Shown: positions 1 through 8,194, counted from the stretch's first letter. The stretch is DNA of 8,885 nt from Deltaproteobacteria bacterium (GCA_019308705.1 JAFDHW010000076.1:1-8885); one strand, 5' to 3'. Notes: a model not told the origin generated them from the letters alone. A program made the numbers and translations.

Positions 1-43
1 TGGCGCTGCTTGATCAGCACCGGCAACTTCAACATTCAACACG

Positions 44-77
44 AACCGCCGTATACGGAACCGTACGTACGGTGGTG
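44..77 (+). ncRNA. Group II intron domain V (catalytic hairpin)
   Basis: Bases 45-53 pair with 68-76 as nine pairs, including a G48-U73 wobble. Bases 66-67 (CG) form a two-base bulge on the 3' side. Bases 54-57 pair with 62-65, closed by the four-base loop GAAC (58-61). This is the standard 34-nt domain V plan. The catalytic triad position reads C47-G48-C49 with the wobble at its centre. Most group II introns have AGC there, while CGC is characteristic of class IIC. In a folded intron this element binds the catalytic metal ions for splicing. The two neighbouring DNA palindromes visible here (49-58 and 61-72) are by-products of this fold. Confidence 0.83.
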
Positions 78-114
78 GGAAAGGGGGGCGGGGCAACCCG
101 CCCCCCTACTCGAT
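78..114 (+). ncRNA. Group II intron domain VI-like hairpin and 3' splice end
   Basis: A perfect ten-pair stem (83-92 with 97-106) is extended by A82-T107 and capped by the tetraloop GCAA. It follows domain V after a short linker. The tail then reads A108 CTCGAT114. A108 sits six bases before the last intron base, which is about where the branch-point adenosine of domain VI is expected. The stem is unusually GC-rich for a domain VI. The placement of the junction after T114 rests on the AY-end rule and the fit to known 3' ends. It has not been checked against an empty site. Confidence 0.65.
82..107 (-). terminator. Possible Rho-independent terminator for the decarboxylase gene (antisense reading of intron domain VI)
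   Basis: Read on the minus strand, the same 11-pair hairpin lies 30 bases beyond the stop codon of the 137-1093 gene. It is followed by TTTCCC, a short and weak U-tract. A stem this stable could end transcription coming from the minus-strand genes. This would be a second use of the intron hairpin, so the call is tentative. No other hairpin is seen between the stop codon and the intron end (115-136). Confidence 0.4.
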
Positions 115-136
115 TCCCTTCTGGATTCCCGCCCCT

Positions 137-1093
<957 letters not shown>

Positions 1094-1166
1094 GGCACGG
1101 TTTCCTCCATGAAGAGACTGTCCGATACCATGGTTTGGGCCTGTTTATCCAGAAGGGGAAAGGGCC

Positions 1167-1661
1167 TCAGGCAAAAAGCCCGGCGTAAACGCCCAGGTGA
1201 AGCAGCCCCGCGGTGACGGCGCCGGCCAACAGGTCGTCCGCAAGGACGCCCCATCCCCGGGGGAACCAGTGCTCCATTTGCCGGATGGGCGGCGGCTTGG
1301 ACGCGTCCAGGACCCTAAACAGCGCAAAGCCGCCGACCACGGTATAGACAAGGCCGCCCGCGGGAAACAGAAGCGGCACCAGCAGGTAGCCCGCGACTTC
1401 GTCGGCTACCACCTGACCCGGGTCGGGCCGGCCCCATCTTTCGGCCGCCCAGTCCGCGGAGGCCACGCACGCGGCGCAGGCCAAAAGGAAAAGGGCCGCC
1501 AGGGCCGCGTAGCGCCAGGGCCCGGGCAGGGCGAAAACCACGGCCAGGTGCAGACCCACGGCCGCCAGGGAGCCGCAGGTTCCCGGCGCCACGGGCGAAA
1601 GCCCCGCCCCGCCGGCCGTGGCCAGGAAAAACATCAGGCGGCTTTTCTTCCCCTGTTCCAT
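1167..1661 (-). CDS. pgpA: Phosphatidylglycerophosphatase A
   Basis: Inner-membrane phosphatase of 164 residues that removes the phosphate from phosphatidylglycerol phosphate, the last step of phosphatidylglycerol synthesis. Seen: the N-terminal family motif SPVAPGTCGS (22-31); an acidic block DPGQVVADE (80-88); FRVLDASKPPPI (115-126); and GWGVLADDLLAG (136-147) with the paired D142/D143. About four hydrophobic membrane segments lie between them. The length matches the family. I prefer the ATG at 1661, one base after the stop codon of the pump gene, with GGAG at 1666-1669 as a close ribosome site. An upstream ATG at 1691 would add ten residues inside the pump gene and has no visible ribosome site. 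The tight link to an efflux operon is unusual. It suggests co-expression with the pump, perhaps under membrane stress (inference). Confidence 0.93.
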   Translation of the reverse strand: MEQGKKSRLMFFLATAGGAGLSPVAPGTCGSLAAVGLHLAVVFALPGPWRYAALAALFLLACAACVASADWAAERWGRPDPGQVVADEVAGYLLVPLLFPAGGLVYTVVGGFALFRVLDASKPPPIRQMEHWFPRGWGVLADDLLAGAVTAGLLHLGVYAGLFA

Positions 1662-1662
1662 C

Positions 1663-4600
1663 CTACTCCGTTGTTTCCAGGGCCTTGCCATAGGGTTTGT
1701 CCCGGACCAGGGCCCAGAGCTTGTGAAGGTCCTCCAGCCCCATGTACGCCGCGGGCACCAGGAGGAGCGTCACCAGGGTGGAGAACAGCACGCCGAATCC
1801 CAGGGACACGGCCATGGGTATGAGGAACCGGGCCTGGAGGCTTTGCTCCGTCAACATGGGCGCCAGCCCCGCGAAGGTGGTGAGCGAGGTGAGGATGATG
1901 GCCCGGAACCGGACCTGTCCCGCCTCGGCCACGGCTTCCAGCAGGTCGGTCCTGTCCCTGCGGATGGTGTTGGCCTGGTAGATGAGGACCAGGGAGTCGT
2001 TTACCACAACTCCGGCCAGGCCCACCATGCCGAAAACGGACATGATGCTCATGTCCATGCCCATGGCCAGATGCCCCAACACGGCGCCGGCCAGGCCAAA
2101 GGGGATGGCCAGCATAACCACCACGGGCTGGGAAAAGGACTTGAACGGAATGGCCAAAAGCACGTAGACGCCGAACAGCGCGATGACCCCGCCCAGGAGG
2201 ACGTCGGAAAAGGCGTCGGCCATCTCCTTGCCCTGGCCCTGGACCGAGACCCACAGCCCCGGAAAGCGCGAACGCAGTTCGGGCACGTAGTCGTTCATGA
2301 GGGCGGCGCGGATCTCCGTGGAATTGGCCACGTCCTCGTTCACGTCCGCGGACACGGTGATGATCCTGCGCCGGTGGGACCGCTCGATGGCGGAGTAGCC
2401 CCGCTCCATGTGCACCTCGGCCACCTGGCCGAAGGGCACCACCTTGCCCGAGGGGGTGGTGATGCGCATGTCCTGTACCGCGCCCAGGGACTCCCTGAGG
2501 GCCTCGGGGTAGCGCACCAAGACCTTGACCTCGTCGTCGCCCCGCTGGAACCGCAGGGCCTCCGCCCCGTAAAAGGCGTGGCGCGCCTGCCGGGCCAGGT
2601 CCTCCAGGGAAAGCCCCAGGCTTTTTGCCGCGGGCTTGATGGAAAGCTGCATCTCCATCTTCCCGGGCATGAAGGAATCCTCGACGTCGTAGACCCCGGG
2701 GATGCTGGCCAGCCGTTGCTTGAAGAGATCCGCCGCCGCCTCCAATTGCTCCTGGTCGTCCAGGGACAGGTCGAACTCGATGGGCTTGCCGAAGCCGTGG
2801 ATGGAGGAGGTGAAGGTGACGGACTCCGCCTCGGGCACCGGTCCGATGGCCTGGCGCCACTTCTTGGTGAGGGCCGACGCACTCATGGACCGTTGTTCGG
2901 AAGGGGAGAGCTGGATCCAGATCTGGCCCTGGTTGGATCCCGTGTCCAGGCCCCCGGAGCGGGGGCCGCCGGTCTGGGCCTGCATACCCACCAGGGCCAC
3001 GCTGTGCACGAACATGGAAGGCGCGTCCGGCGGCTGGTCCTTGTCCAGTTCCCTGATGGTGTTGCGCCCCACGCGCTCGATGCGGGAAACCACGTCCATG
3101 GTCTGTTCCAAGGGCGTGCCCGAGGGCATGGTCACGAAAGCCTGGATCACATCCCCTTCCACGTCCGGGAAAAAGCGGAACTGGACGATCTGGGTCTTGA
3201 ACAGGGCAAAGCACCCCACCAAGAGGGCCAGGCCCACGCCCAGGGTGACGTAGCGCCAGCGCAGGCAAAAGCGCACGCCCCGGGCGTAGGGGCCGTTGAT
3301 GAAGGCCTGGAGCATCCGTGCGAACCACTCGCCCTTTTTCCCTTGCTCCTGTTTGGCTCGCCTGGCCGCCTTGCTCCGGGCCAGGTGGGCGGGGAGGATG
3401 AACAGGGACTCGGCCAGGGAGCCCGCCAGGACGAGGATGACCACCACGGGCAGGTTGCGCATAAACTTGCCGATGGATCCTCCTCCCAAAAGCAGGGGAT
3501 AGAAGGCCACCATGGTGGTGAGCACGGAGAAGATCACCGGCCTGCCCACCTCCAGGGCCCCCTCGACGGCCCCCTTCAGCGGGTCCATGCCCGCCTCGTA
3601 CTTGCGGAAGATATTCTCGCCGACGACGATGGCGTCGTCCACCACGATGCCCAGCACCATGATGAAGGCGAACAGGGAAATCATGTTGATGGACACGTCA
3701 AAGGAGGGGAGGAAAAGGAACGCCGCGCAGAAGGACACGGGGATGCCCAGGGTGACCCAGAAGGCCAGCCGCGCGTGGAGGATGAGCGCCAAAAGCCCGC
3801 CCACCAGCAGAAGCCCCCAGGCCAGGTTGCGCAACAGGAGCTCCAGGCGGCTCTTCAAGATGTCGGACATGTCGTTCAAGGTGGAGATGGAAAGGCCCGC
3901 GGGCAGGCTGGCCCGGGCCTGGGCCAGGTAGGCCTTCACCTGGGCGGCCACGTCCAGGGCGTTCTGGTCGCCGATGCGGTAGACCTGGATCATCACCCCG
4001 GGCTTGCCGTCCACCTCGGATTCGATGTCCACGTCCGCGAACCCGTCGGAAAGCTTTGCGATGCGCCCCAGGGGAACCATGGCCCCGTCCGGCCGGGTGA
4101 CGATGGGGATGCCCGCGTACTGGTCCGCGTGGTAGCGCTTGCCCTTGGCCCGGATGAGCACCTCGCCGGTTTGGGTGGTCACGCCGCCCGCGGGAAGGTC
4201 CATGCTGAAGTTGCGGATAATCGCCGCCACCCGGCCCAGGGTGAGATTGTAGCGCCTCAAGGTGTGTTCGGAAATCTCCACGTGGATCTCCGAGGGCCGG
4301 ATGCCGAAAACCTTGACCAAGGAGACGTCCGGCAGGCGGGTCATCTCGTCCTTGATGCGCTGGGCCGCGTTCTTCAAGGTGGCTTCGGGCACGTCGCCGT
4401 ACACCGCCACATTGATGACCAGGGTCTGGCGCGTCACCTGGGTCACCACCGGCCGCTCCGCCTCCTCGGGCAGGGTGGTCACCCGGTCCACCTGGGCCTT
4501 GGCCTCGTTGTAGAGCTTGGTGGTGTCGTAGCCCTTCAGGACCTCGATGGTCACCACGCCCGCGCCTTCCCGGGCCACGGAGTCGACGGCGTCCACCCCC

Positions 4601-4827
4601 GCCAGTCCGGCCACGGCCTCCTCCAAAGGCCGCAGGATGCCCTCCTCCACCTCCGAGGGAGACGCGCCGGGATAGGCTACGGAAACGGTGATCCGGTCCA
4701 GTTCCGTCTCGGGAAAGGTTTCCACCTTGGCCTGGAGGGCCATGGCGACGCCGGCCACCAGGATAAACAGCATGAGGATGTTGGCGGCCACGTGGTTTTC
4801 GGCGAACCAGGCTACGGCGCTTCTCAT
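1663..4827 (-). CDS. RND-family efflux pump, inner-membrane subunit (AcrB/HAE-type)
   Basis: Proton-driven pump of 1,054 residues, the normal RND length. It takes substrates from the periplasm or outer inner-membrane leaflet and passes them to the adaptor and outer-membrane channel. Seen: the two-fold RND plan, with a first membrane helix near residues 13-31 and a large periplasmic loop. A helix cluster at about 335-480 contains GIVVDDAIVVGEN (393-405) with the proton-relay pair D397/D398. A second loop and a C-terminal helix cluster (about 875-1030) follow. R975 matches the conserved arginine of TM11. The TM10 position that is lysine in E. coli AcrB (K940) appears to be N943, followed by D944. 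The ATG at 4827 overlaps the adaptor stop codon (ATGA) and has GGGGAG at 4836-4841, eight bases upstream. The frame stays open upstream of this start, but that part is low-complexity antisense-like sequence inside the adaptor gene and was excluded. The substrate cannot be read from sequence. Confidence 0.95.
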   Translation of the reverse strand: MRSAVAWFAENHVAANILMLFILVAGVAMALQAKVETFPETELDRITVSVAYPGASPSEVEEGILRPLEEAVAGLAGVDAVDSVAREGAGVVTIEVLKGYDTTKLYNEAKAQVDRVTTLPEEAERPVVTQVTRQTLVINVAVYGDVPEATLKNAAQRIKDEMTRLPDVSLVKVFGIRPSEIHVEISEHTLRRYNLTLGRVAAIIRNFSMDLPAGGVTTQTGEVLIRAKGKRYHADQYAGIPIVTRPDGAMVPLGRIAKLSDGFADVDIESEVDGKPGVMIQVYRIGDQNALDVAAQVKAYLAQARASLPAGLSISTLNDMSDILKSRLELLLRNLAWGLLLVGGLLALILHARLAFWVTLGIPVSFCAAFLFLPSFDVSINMISLFAFIMVLGIVVDDAIVVGENIFRKYEAGMDPLKGAVEGALEVGRPVIFSVLTTMVAFYPLLLGGGSIGKFMRNLPVVVILVLAGSLAESLFILPAHLARSKAARRAKQEQGKKGEWFARMLQAFINGPYARGVRFCLRWRYVTLGVGLALLVGCFALFKTQIVQFRFFPDVEGDVIQAFVTMPSGTPLEQTMDVVSRIERVGRNTIRELDKDQPPDAPSMFVHSVALVGMQAQTGGPRSGGLDTGSNQGQIWIQLSPSEQRSMSASALTKKWRQAIGPVPEAESVTFTSSIHGFGKPIEFDLSLDDQEQLEAAADLFKQRLASIPGVYDVEDSFMPGKMEMQLSIKPAAKSLGLSLEDLARQARHAFYGAEALRFQRGDDEVKVLVRYPEALRESLGAVQDMRITTPSGKVVPFGQVAEVHMERGYSAIERSHRRRIITVSADVNEDVANSTEIRAALMNDYVPELRSRFPGLWVSVQGQGKEMADAFSDVLLGGVIALFGVYVLLAIPFKSFSQPVVVMLAIPFGLAGAVLGHLAMGMDMSIMSVFGMVGLAGVVVNDSLVLIYQANTIRRDRTDLLEAVAEAGQVRFRAIILTSLTTFAGLAPMLTEQSLQARFLIPMAVSLGFGVLFSTLVTLLLVPAAYMGLEDLHKLWALVRDKPYGKALETTE

Positions 4828-6038
4828 TCTGCCTGCTCCCCGTTGGCCACGCGCACCGTCATCCCGTCGGTCACTTCCTTGAGGTCGCTCACCACCACCT
4901 GGTCGCCCGGCTCCAGGCCCCCGGAAACGATCGCGTCGTTGCCTTCCAAAAGGGCCACCTCCACCTTGCGGAAGGAAAGCTTGCCGTCCTTGGCCACCCA
5001 CAGGATGCCGCCCTGCCGGAGCGCCAGCCGGGGCACGGCGGCCACGTTCTGCAGGGCCTCGCCTTCAAGGTCCACGCTGGCGAACATGCCGGGCGTCAAG
5101 GGCGGGGTCTTGGCATAGGGATTTTCCACCCGGACCACCACGTCCACCAGGCGGGTGGCCGGGTCCACCTTGCCCTGGGCCCGCACCACCTTTCCATCGT
5201 ACACCTCGGTGCGGTCGCCCGCCCGGACCCGCACAACGGCCCCGGCACCCTCCTCGCCCGCCGGCACGGTGAGGCCCGGAACCCGGACCCATCCCACCTG
5301 CCCGGAGTCCAGGGGAAGCACGATCTCCATGGTGTTTCTGGCGTGCATGGTGCAGATGGCCTGGCCCACGGCAAGAGTCTGGCCCACGCCAACCTTCTTG
5401 TCCGTGATCACGGCATCAAAGGGAGCGGTGATCGCGGTTCGGGAAAGATTCAACCGGGCCTTTTCCAGGTTCGCCTTCTGGGCTTTCAGGTTGGCCTCGG
5501 CGGCTTCCAACTGGGGCTTTTTGGCCACCAGGGGCGGGGGCTCGGGAACGTCCTCCCGACCTTGGGCGAAGTGTTCCCCCCACTCTTTTACCGCCACATT
5601 CGCCTCCTCCCGGGCCATGGCCAGCTTGCTTTCGGCGTCGGCCACCCGGGCCTCGGCCAGGGTCACGGCCAGTTCGTAGTCCACGGGCTCGATCTTGACC
5701 AGAAGTTCGCCCGCGGAAACGTAGCCGCCCGGGGTCAAAGACGGGTTCACGTACACGGCCTTGCCGGAAACCTGGGGGCTTATCTGCACCTCGGCCGCCG
5801 GCCGGGCCGTGCCCTCGGCGTGGATGGTCAGGCGGCGTTCGCCGGGCCGGACCGTCACGGTGCGCACCACGGGCGCGGTGGGCTGGGGGACCGCCCGGCC
5901 CAGCCGGGGCTTCATGGCCGCCAGGTGCCGCACCACGAAGAACAACCCGACGGCCAAAAGAAGCAAGAACACGCCCTGGATGATCATCCTGGGCCAGAAA
6001 CCCAGGCGGGGGCTTGGAGAATCGCTGGTCTCGTTCAA
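4824..6038 (-). CDS. RND efflux periplasmic adaptor (HlyD/AcrA-type membrane fusion protein)
   Basis: Adaptor of 404 residues that bridges the RND pump and the outer-membrane channel in the periplasm. Seen: an N-terminal membrane anchor at about 19-37 with no lipobox, so it is probably anchored by this helix. A first lipoyl-like half follows (about 82-120, with the motif ISPQVSGKAVYV), then an alpha-helical hairpin rich in Ala, Glu, Leu and Lys (about 121-200). The second lipoyl half contains TAITAPFDAVI (201-211), and beta-barrel and membrane-proximal domains run to the end, including LTPGMFASV (314-322). The start is TTG, not ATG. It overlaps the stop codon of the upstream channel gene as TTGA and is preceded by AAGGA (6045-6049) at six bases. 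The next in-frame ATG (M18) would remove the cytosolic stub just before the anchor. The TTG start is preferred because of the coupling and ribosome site. Confidence 0.94.
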   Translation of the reverse strand: MNETSDSPSPRLGFWPRMIIQGVFLLLLAVGLFFVVRHLAAMKPRLGRAVPQPTAPVVRTVTVRPGERRLTIHAEGTARPAAEVQISPQVSGKAVYVNPSLTPGGYVSAGELLVKIEPVDYELAVTLAEARVADAESKLAMAREEANVAVKEWGEHFAQGREDVPEPPPLVAKKPQLEAAEANLKAQKANLEKARLNLSRTAITAPFDAVITDKKVGVGQTLAVGQAICTMHARNTMEIVLPLDSGQVGWVRVPGLTVPAGEEGAGAVVRVRAGDRTEVYDGKVVRAQGKVDPATRLVDVVVRVENPYAKTPPLTPGMFASVDLEGEALQNVAAVPRLALRQGGILWVAKDGKLSFRKVEVALLEGNDAIVSGGLEPGDQVVVSDLKEVTDGMTVRVANGEQAE

Positions 6039-7462
6039 GAATCGTCCTTCTTCTTTAGGAACTCTTTATCGTCCTGTTTGTCTTTTTCCACCCAGGCGCC
6101 GCCCAGAACCCGGTGCAGGGTCACCCGGTTCTGCAGCCCGGCCTGGCGCACCTCCACCTCTTGCAACCGGGCGTCCAGGTACGCCTGCTCCGCCTCCAGA
6201 ACGGCAAGGTAATCCGCCAGGCCCCGTTCGTAACGTGAAACCGCCAGGTCGCGGCCGGCCTTGGCCTCGGCCACCAGGGTTTCGATCTCCTTTTGCCTTT
6301 GGGCGATGAGCCGCTGGGCCACGAGGGCGGTTTCCACCTCCGTAAAGGCCGTGAGCACGGTCTTTGCGTACTCGATGGCCAGGGTTGAGGCCGCGGCCTC
6401 GGCCTCCTTCTGCCTCGCCTTTCTCTTGCCCGCGTCAAACAGGGGCGCCAGCAGGCTTGCGTCGAGGGACCACTGCTCGGAATCCTCGTCCGTGAGCGAG
6501 GAAAGTTCCGGGCTGGCGTAGCCCAGGCTGCCCGTGAGGCTGATGGAGGGGAACCGGGCCGCCCAGGCCGCGGCGGCCTGAAGGTCCGCGGCGGCAAGCC
6601 TTGCCCTGGCCGCCCGGATGTCCGGCCTGGCCTCCAGCAGTTCCGAGGGCAGGCCCGGGGGCACGGGCTTCGGGTCGGGCATCCACGGGGAAAGGGCCGG
6701 GTCCGTGGGCGCGGGCGAGCCTGCGGGATACCTTCCGGCGAGCACGGCCAGGCGTTTCTGTGCGCCCTGGAGTCCGGTCTCGATGGAGGGAAGCCGGGCC
6801 TTGGCCCCGGCCAGGGCGCGGCGGGCCCGGGTGAGGTCCAGGGCCGAGGCGAGCCCGCTGGCGTAACGGCGGCGCACCAGGTCCAGGTTTTCCTGGTAGG
6901 CGTCCACGCTCTTTTGGGCCACGGAAAGGCGCAGGGCCTGGCCCCGGGCCTCGATCCAGGCGGACACCGCCTCGGCCACCACGGACTGGAGCACGGCCCG
7001 GCGGTTTTCCCGCGCCGCCAGGAGGCTCTCCCGCGCGGCCCCGGAAAGCTTGGACAGCCGCCCCCACAGGTCCACCTCGAACACCGCGGGCACCGAGACC
7101 GAGTACCACTCCGTGATGGGCAGCTGCCCGCCGGACTGGCGGGCGGCCTCGGCCCGCAGGCTCACGGAGGGCCACCGGTCCGCGCCGGCCTGGGAAAGGC
7201 GGAACGCGGCCTGGTCCGCTAAGGCGGCCGCCCGGGCGATGTCCAGGTTGTTTGCGATCACTTCCTGGACCAGGCCGTTCAATTCGGGCTGGCCGAACTC
7301 CTCCCACCAGGGGTCTGGCACGTCGGCCGTTTCTCCCCGGGGCGCTTCCATGAATCGGGGGGGAATCTCCGGGACCCTGGCCAGGGGGTCATGGGGCTCG
7401 GGCTTGGCGCAGGCCGCCACCAGCACCGCCAGGCACAGGCCGGAAAGGAAAATCCTTTTCAT
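6035..7462 (-). CDS. Outer-membrane efflux lipoprotein (NodT/OprM-type TolC-like channel)
   Basis: Outer-membrane exit duct of 475 residues for the RND complex, acting as a trimer. Seen: a lipoprotein signal peptide ending in the lipobox VAAC with C18 as the lipidated residue; PWWEEFGQPELNGLV (51-65), the typical entry motif; FEVDLWGRL (128-136); GLPSELLEARPD (270-281), which marks the start of the second repeat; SLTGSLG (308-314); and APLFDAG (339-345). Two long helical repeats form the periplasmic tunnel. The C-terminus is an unusual charged tail (KDKQDDKEFLKKKDDS). The ATG at 7462 overlaps the regulator's stop codon as ATGA. No strong ribosome site precedes it, so expression probably depends on ribosomes finishing the regulator. 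The open frame runs far upstream of this ATG, but only this start gives a signal peptide and lipobox. Confidence 0.94.
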   Translation of the reverse strand: MKRIFLSGLCLAVLVAACAKPEPHDPLARVPEIPPRFMEAPRGETADVPDPWWEEFGQPELNGLVQEVIANNLDIARAAALADQAAFRLSQAGADRWPSVSLRAEAARQSGGQLPITEWYSVSVPAVFEVDLWGRLSKLSGAARESLLAARENRRAVLQSVVAEAVSAWIEARGQALRLSVAQKSVDAYQENLDLVRRRYASGLASALDLTRARRALAGAKARLPSIETGLQGAQKRLAVLAGRYPAGSPAPTDPALSPWMPDPKPVPPGLPSELLEARPDIRAARARLAAADLQAAAAWAARFPSISLTGSLGYASPELSSLTDEDSEQWSLDASLLAPLFDAGKRKARQKEAEAAASTLAIEYAKTVLTAFTEVETALVAQRLIAQRQKEIETLVAEAKAGRDLAVSRYERGLADYLAVLEAEQAYLDARLQEVEVRQAGLQNRVTLHRVLGGAWVEKDKQDDKEFLKKKDDS

Positions 7463-8112
7463 GGGCTTTTGCGCTCTTTTCCACAGGCGGCGAGCCCGCC
7501 CCCGGCAAAGCGCGCGATGTGCCGGGTCAGGCGGCGGGCAAAGTCCTGGTCGTATTCCTGCCCGGTTATCCACGAAACCAAGGGCCTGGCCAGGTTGAAA
7601 TACAGCGACAGGCCGAGCAGACTGAAGGTGCACAGGGCAAGGGTCTGTTCGTCCTCCCACCGGTAGGTCTCCCTCAGGTGCTCCGAAAGGAGCCGGAACA
7701 TGGGCTCGAACGCTTTTTGCGCCAGCAGGGTGAAGGCTTCGGTGGGCTGGGTCATCTCCCGGGCGGCGAGTTGGTGGTGGCGCTTGCGCTCCTCCTCCGT
7801 GAGAGGCCCGGACAGCATGGCCGCGGCCAGGGCCCCGGCCAGGGGGGAGCCTTCCATGTCGGGTTCCTCTTCCACCTGCTTCCGGAAATAGGCCCCCAGC
7901 CTTTCGGCCCGGGGAACCCACCGCCGCTCGAACACCTGGAGGTAAAGGCCCTTTTTGCTCCCAAAATGGTAATTCACCGACGCGATATTGCACCCCGCGG
8001 CTTCGGTGATCTCCCGCACCGTGACCGCACGGTAGCCTTTTTCCGCGAAAAGCTTCTCCGCCGCGTCCAGGATTCTCTCCTTGGCCTCTGGCTTGTCGGT
8101 CCGCCTTTGCAT
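7459..8112 (-). CDS. TetR-family transcriptional repressor, CecR/PsrA-like
   Basis: Regulator of 217 residues, first gene of the pump operon. Seen: a TetR DNA-binding domain at about 12-58, starting ERILDAAEKLFAEKGY and ending in the recognition-helix region NIASVNYHFGSKKGLY (42-57). This end closely resembles that of the fatty-acid-responsive regulator PsrA as I recall it. The C-terminal domain (about 85-205), with REMTQPTEAF (118-127) and SLLGLSLYFNLARP (164-177), has the style of the CecR (DUF1956) ligand domain found in regulators of export genes. The ATG at 8112 is the first possible start, because an in-frame stop lies 15 bases upstream (TGA, 8125-8127). There is no clear ribosome site. 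A perfect palindrome at 8125-8140 lies 12 bases upstream and is the natural autoregulatory operator. The ligand is unknown; a lipid or hydrophobic drug is a reasonable guess. Confidence 0.93.
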   Translation of the reverse strand: MQRRTDKPEAKERILDAAEKLFAEKGYRAVTVREITEAAGCNIASVNYHFGSKKGLYLQVFERRWVPRAERLGAYFRKQVEEEPDMEGSPLAGALAAAMLSGPLTEEERKRHHQLAAREMTQPTEAFTLLAQKAFEPMFRLLSEHLRETYRWEDEQTLALCTFSLLGLSLYFNLARPLVSWITGQEYDQDFARRLTRHIARFAGGGLAACGKERKSP

Positions 8113-8124
8113 GAGACAGCCATA

Positions 8125-8140
8125 TCAAACAACTGTTTGA
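8125..8140. promoter_or_regulatory. Palindrome, probable TetR operator upstream of the pump operon
   Basis: TCAAACA-AC-TGTTTGA is a perfect 7-2-7 inverted repeat. It contains CAAAC-N4-GTTTG, which fits the published consensus of the TetR-family regulator PsrA (G/C-AAAC-N2-4-GTTT-G/C). The regulator encoded 12 bases away has a PsrA-like recognition helix, so self-binding is the simplest reading. Binding here would block transcription or early elongation of the minus-strand operon. I could not identify convincing -35/-10 boxes for that operon. Confidence 0.65.
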
Positions 8141-8194
8141 AACACAATCCCTCTTTTTTCCCGTCCAGGACCCAAAAAAAGTGGGACCATCGCC

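Larger units (their letters stand above)
1..114 (+). mobile_element. 3' end of a group II intron (probably class IIC), truncated by the window edge
   Basis: Seen: a domain V-type hairpin at 45-76 is followed by a GC-rich hairpin at 82-107 and the sequence TACTCGAT ending at 114. This order and the AT (AY) terminus are typical of the 3' end of bacterial group II introns. Bases 1-44 would be the end of the domain IV region. Frame 1 is open through this part and reads EPPYTEPYVRWWERG over domain V. That is a familiar translation of intron 3' ends rather than a real protein. Inference: the intron is in + orientation, its 3' splice junction lies between 114 and 115, and its reverse transcriptase/maturase, if present, lies left of the window. 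Completeness and mobility cannot be judged here. The remaining doubt concerns the subclass and the exact junction. Confidence 0.82.

Noticed and set aside
49..72. Two adjacent DNA palindromes (CCGTATACGG and CCGTACGTACGG) that look like tandem protein-binding sites
   Set aside because: They are fully explained as the pairing strands of group II intron domain V.
1634..3328. Overlapping 564-codon minus-strand frame within the pump gene
   Set aside because: Its composition is Gly/Arg/Pro/His-rich and it has no recognisable motif. The pump frame over the same bases carries conserved RND motifs.
1618..5118. Very long open frame on the + strand antisense to the RND pump and adaptor genes
   Set aside because: It is rich in His, Gly, Gln and Asp with no domain, signal peptide or sensible start. 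It is the expected antisense shadow of genes with G/C-rich third positions, and the minus strand holds clear conserved proteins.
8168..8188. GGACCC-A7-GT-GGGACC imperfect inverted repeat, terminator-like on the minus strand
   Set aside because: The T-tract lies in the loop, not after the stem, and the stem has an A-A mismatch. The A-tract is better explained as an UP-like element of the rightward promoter.
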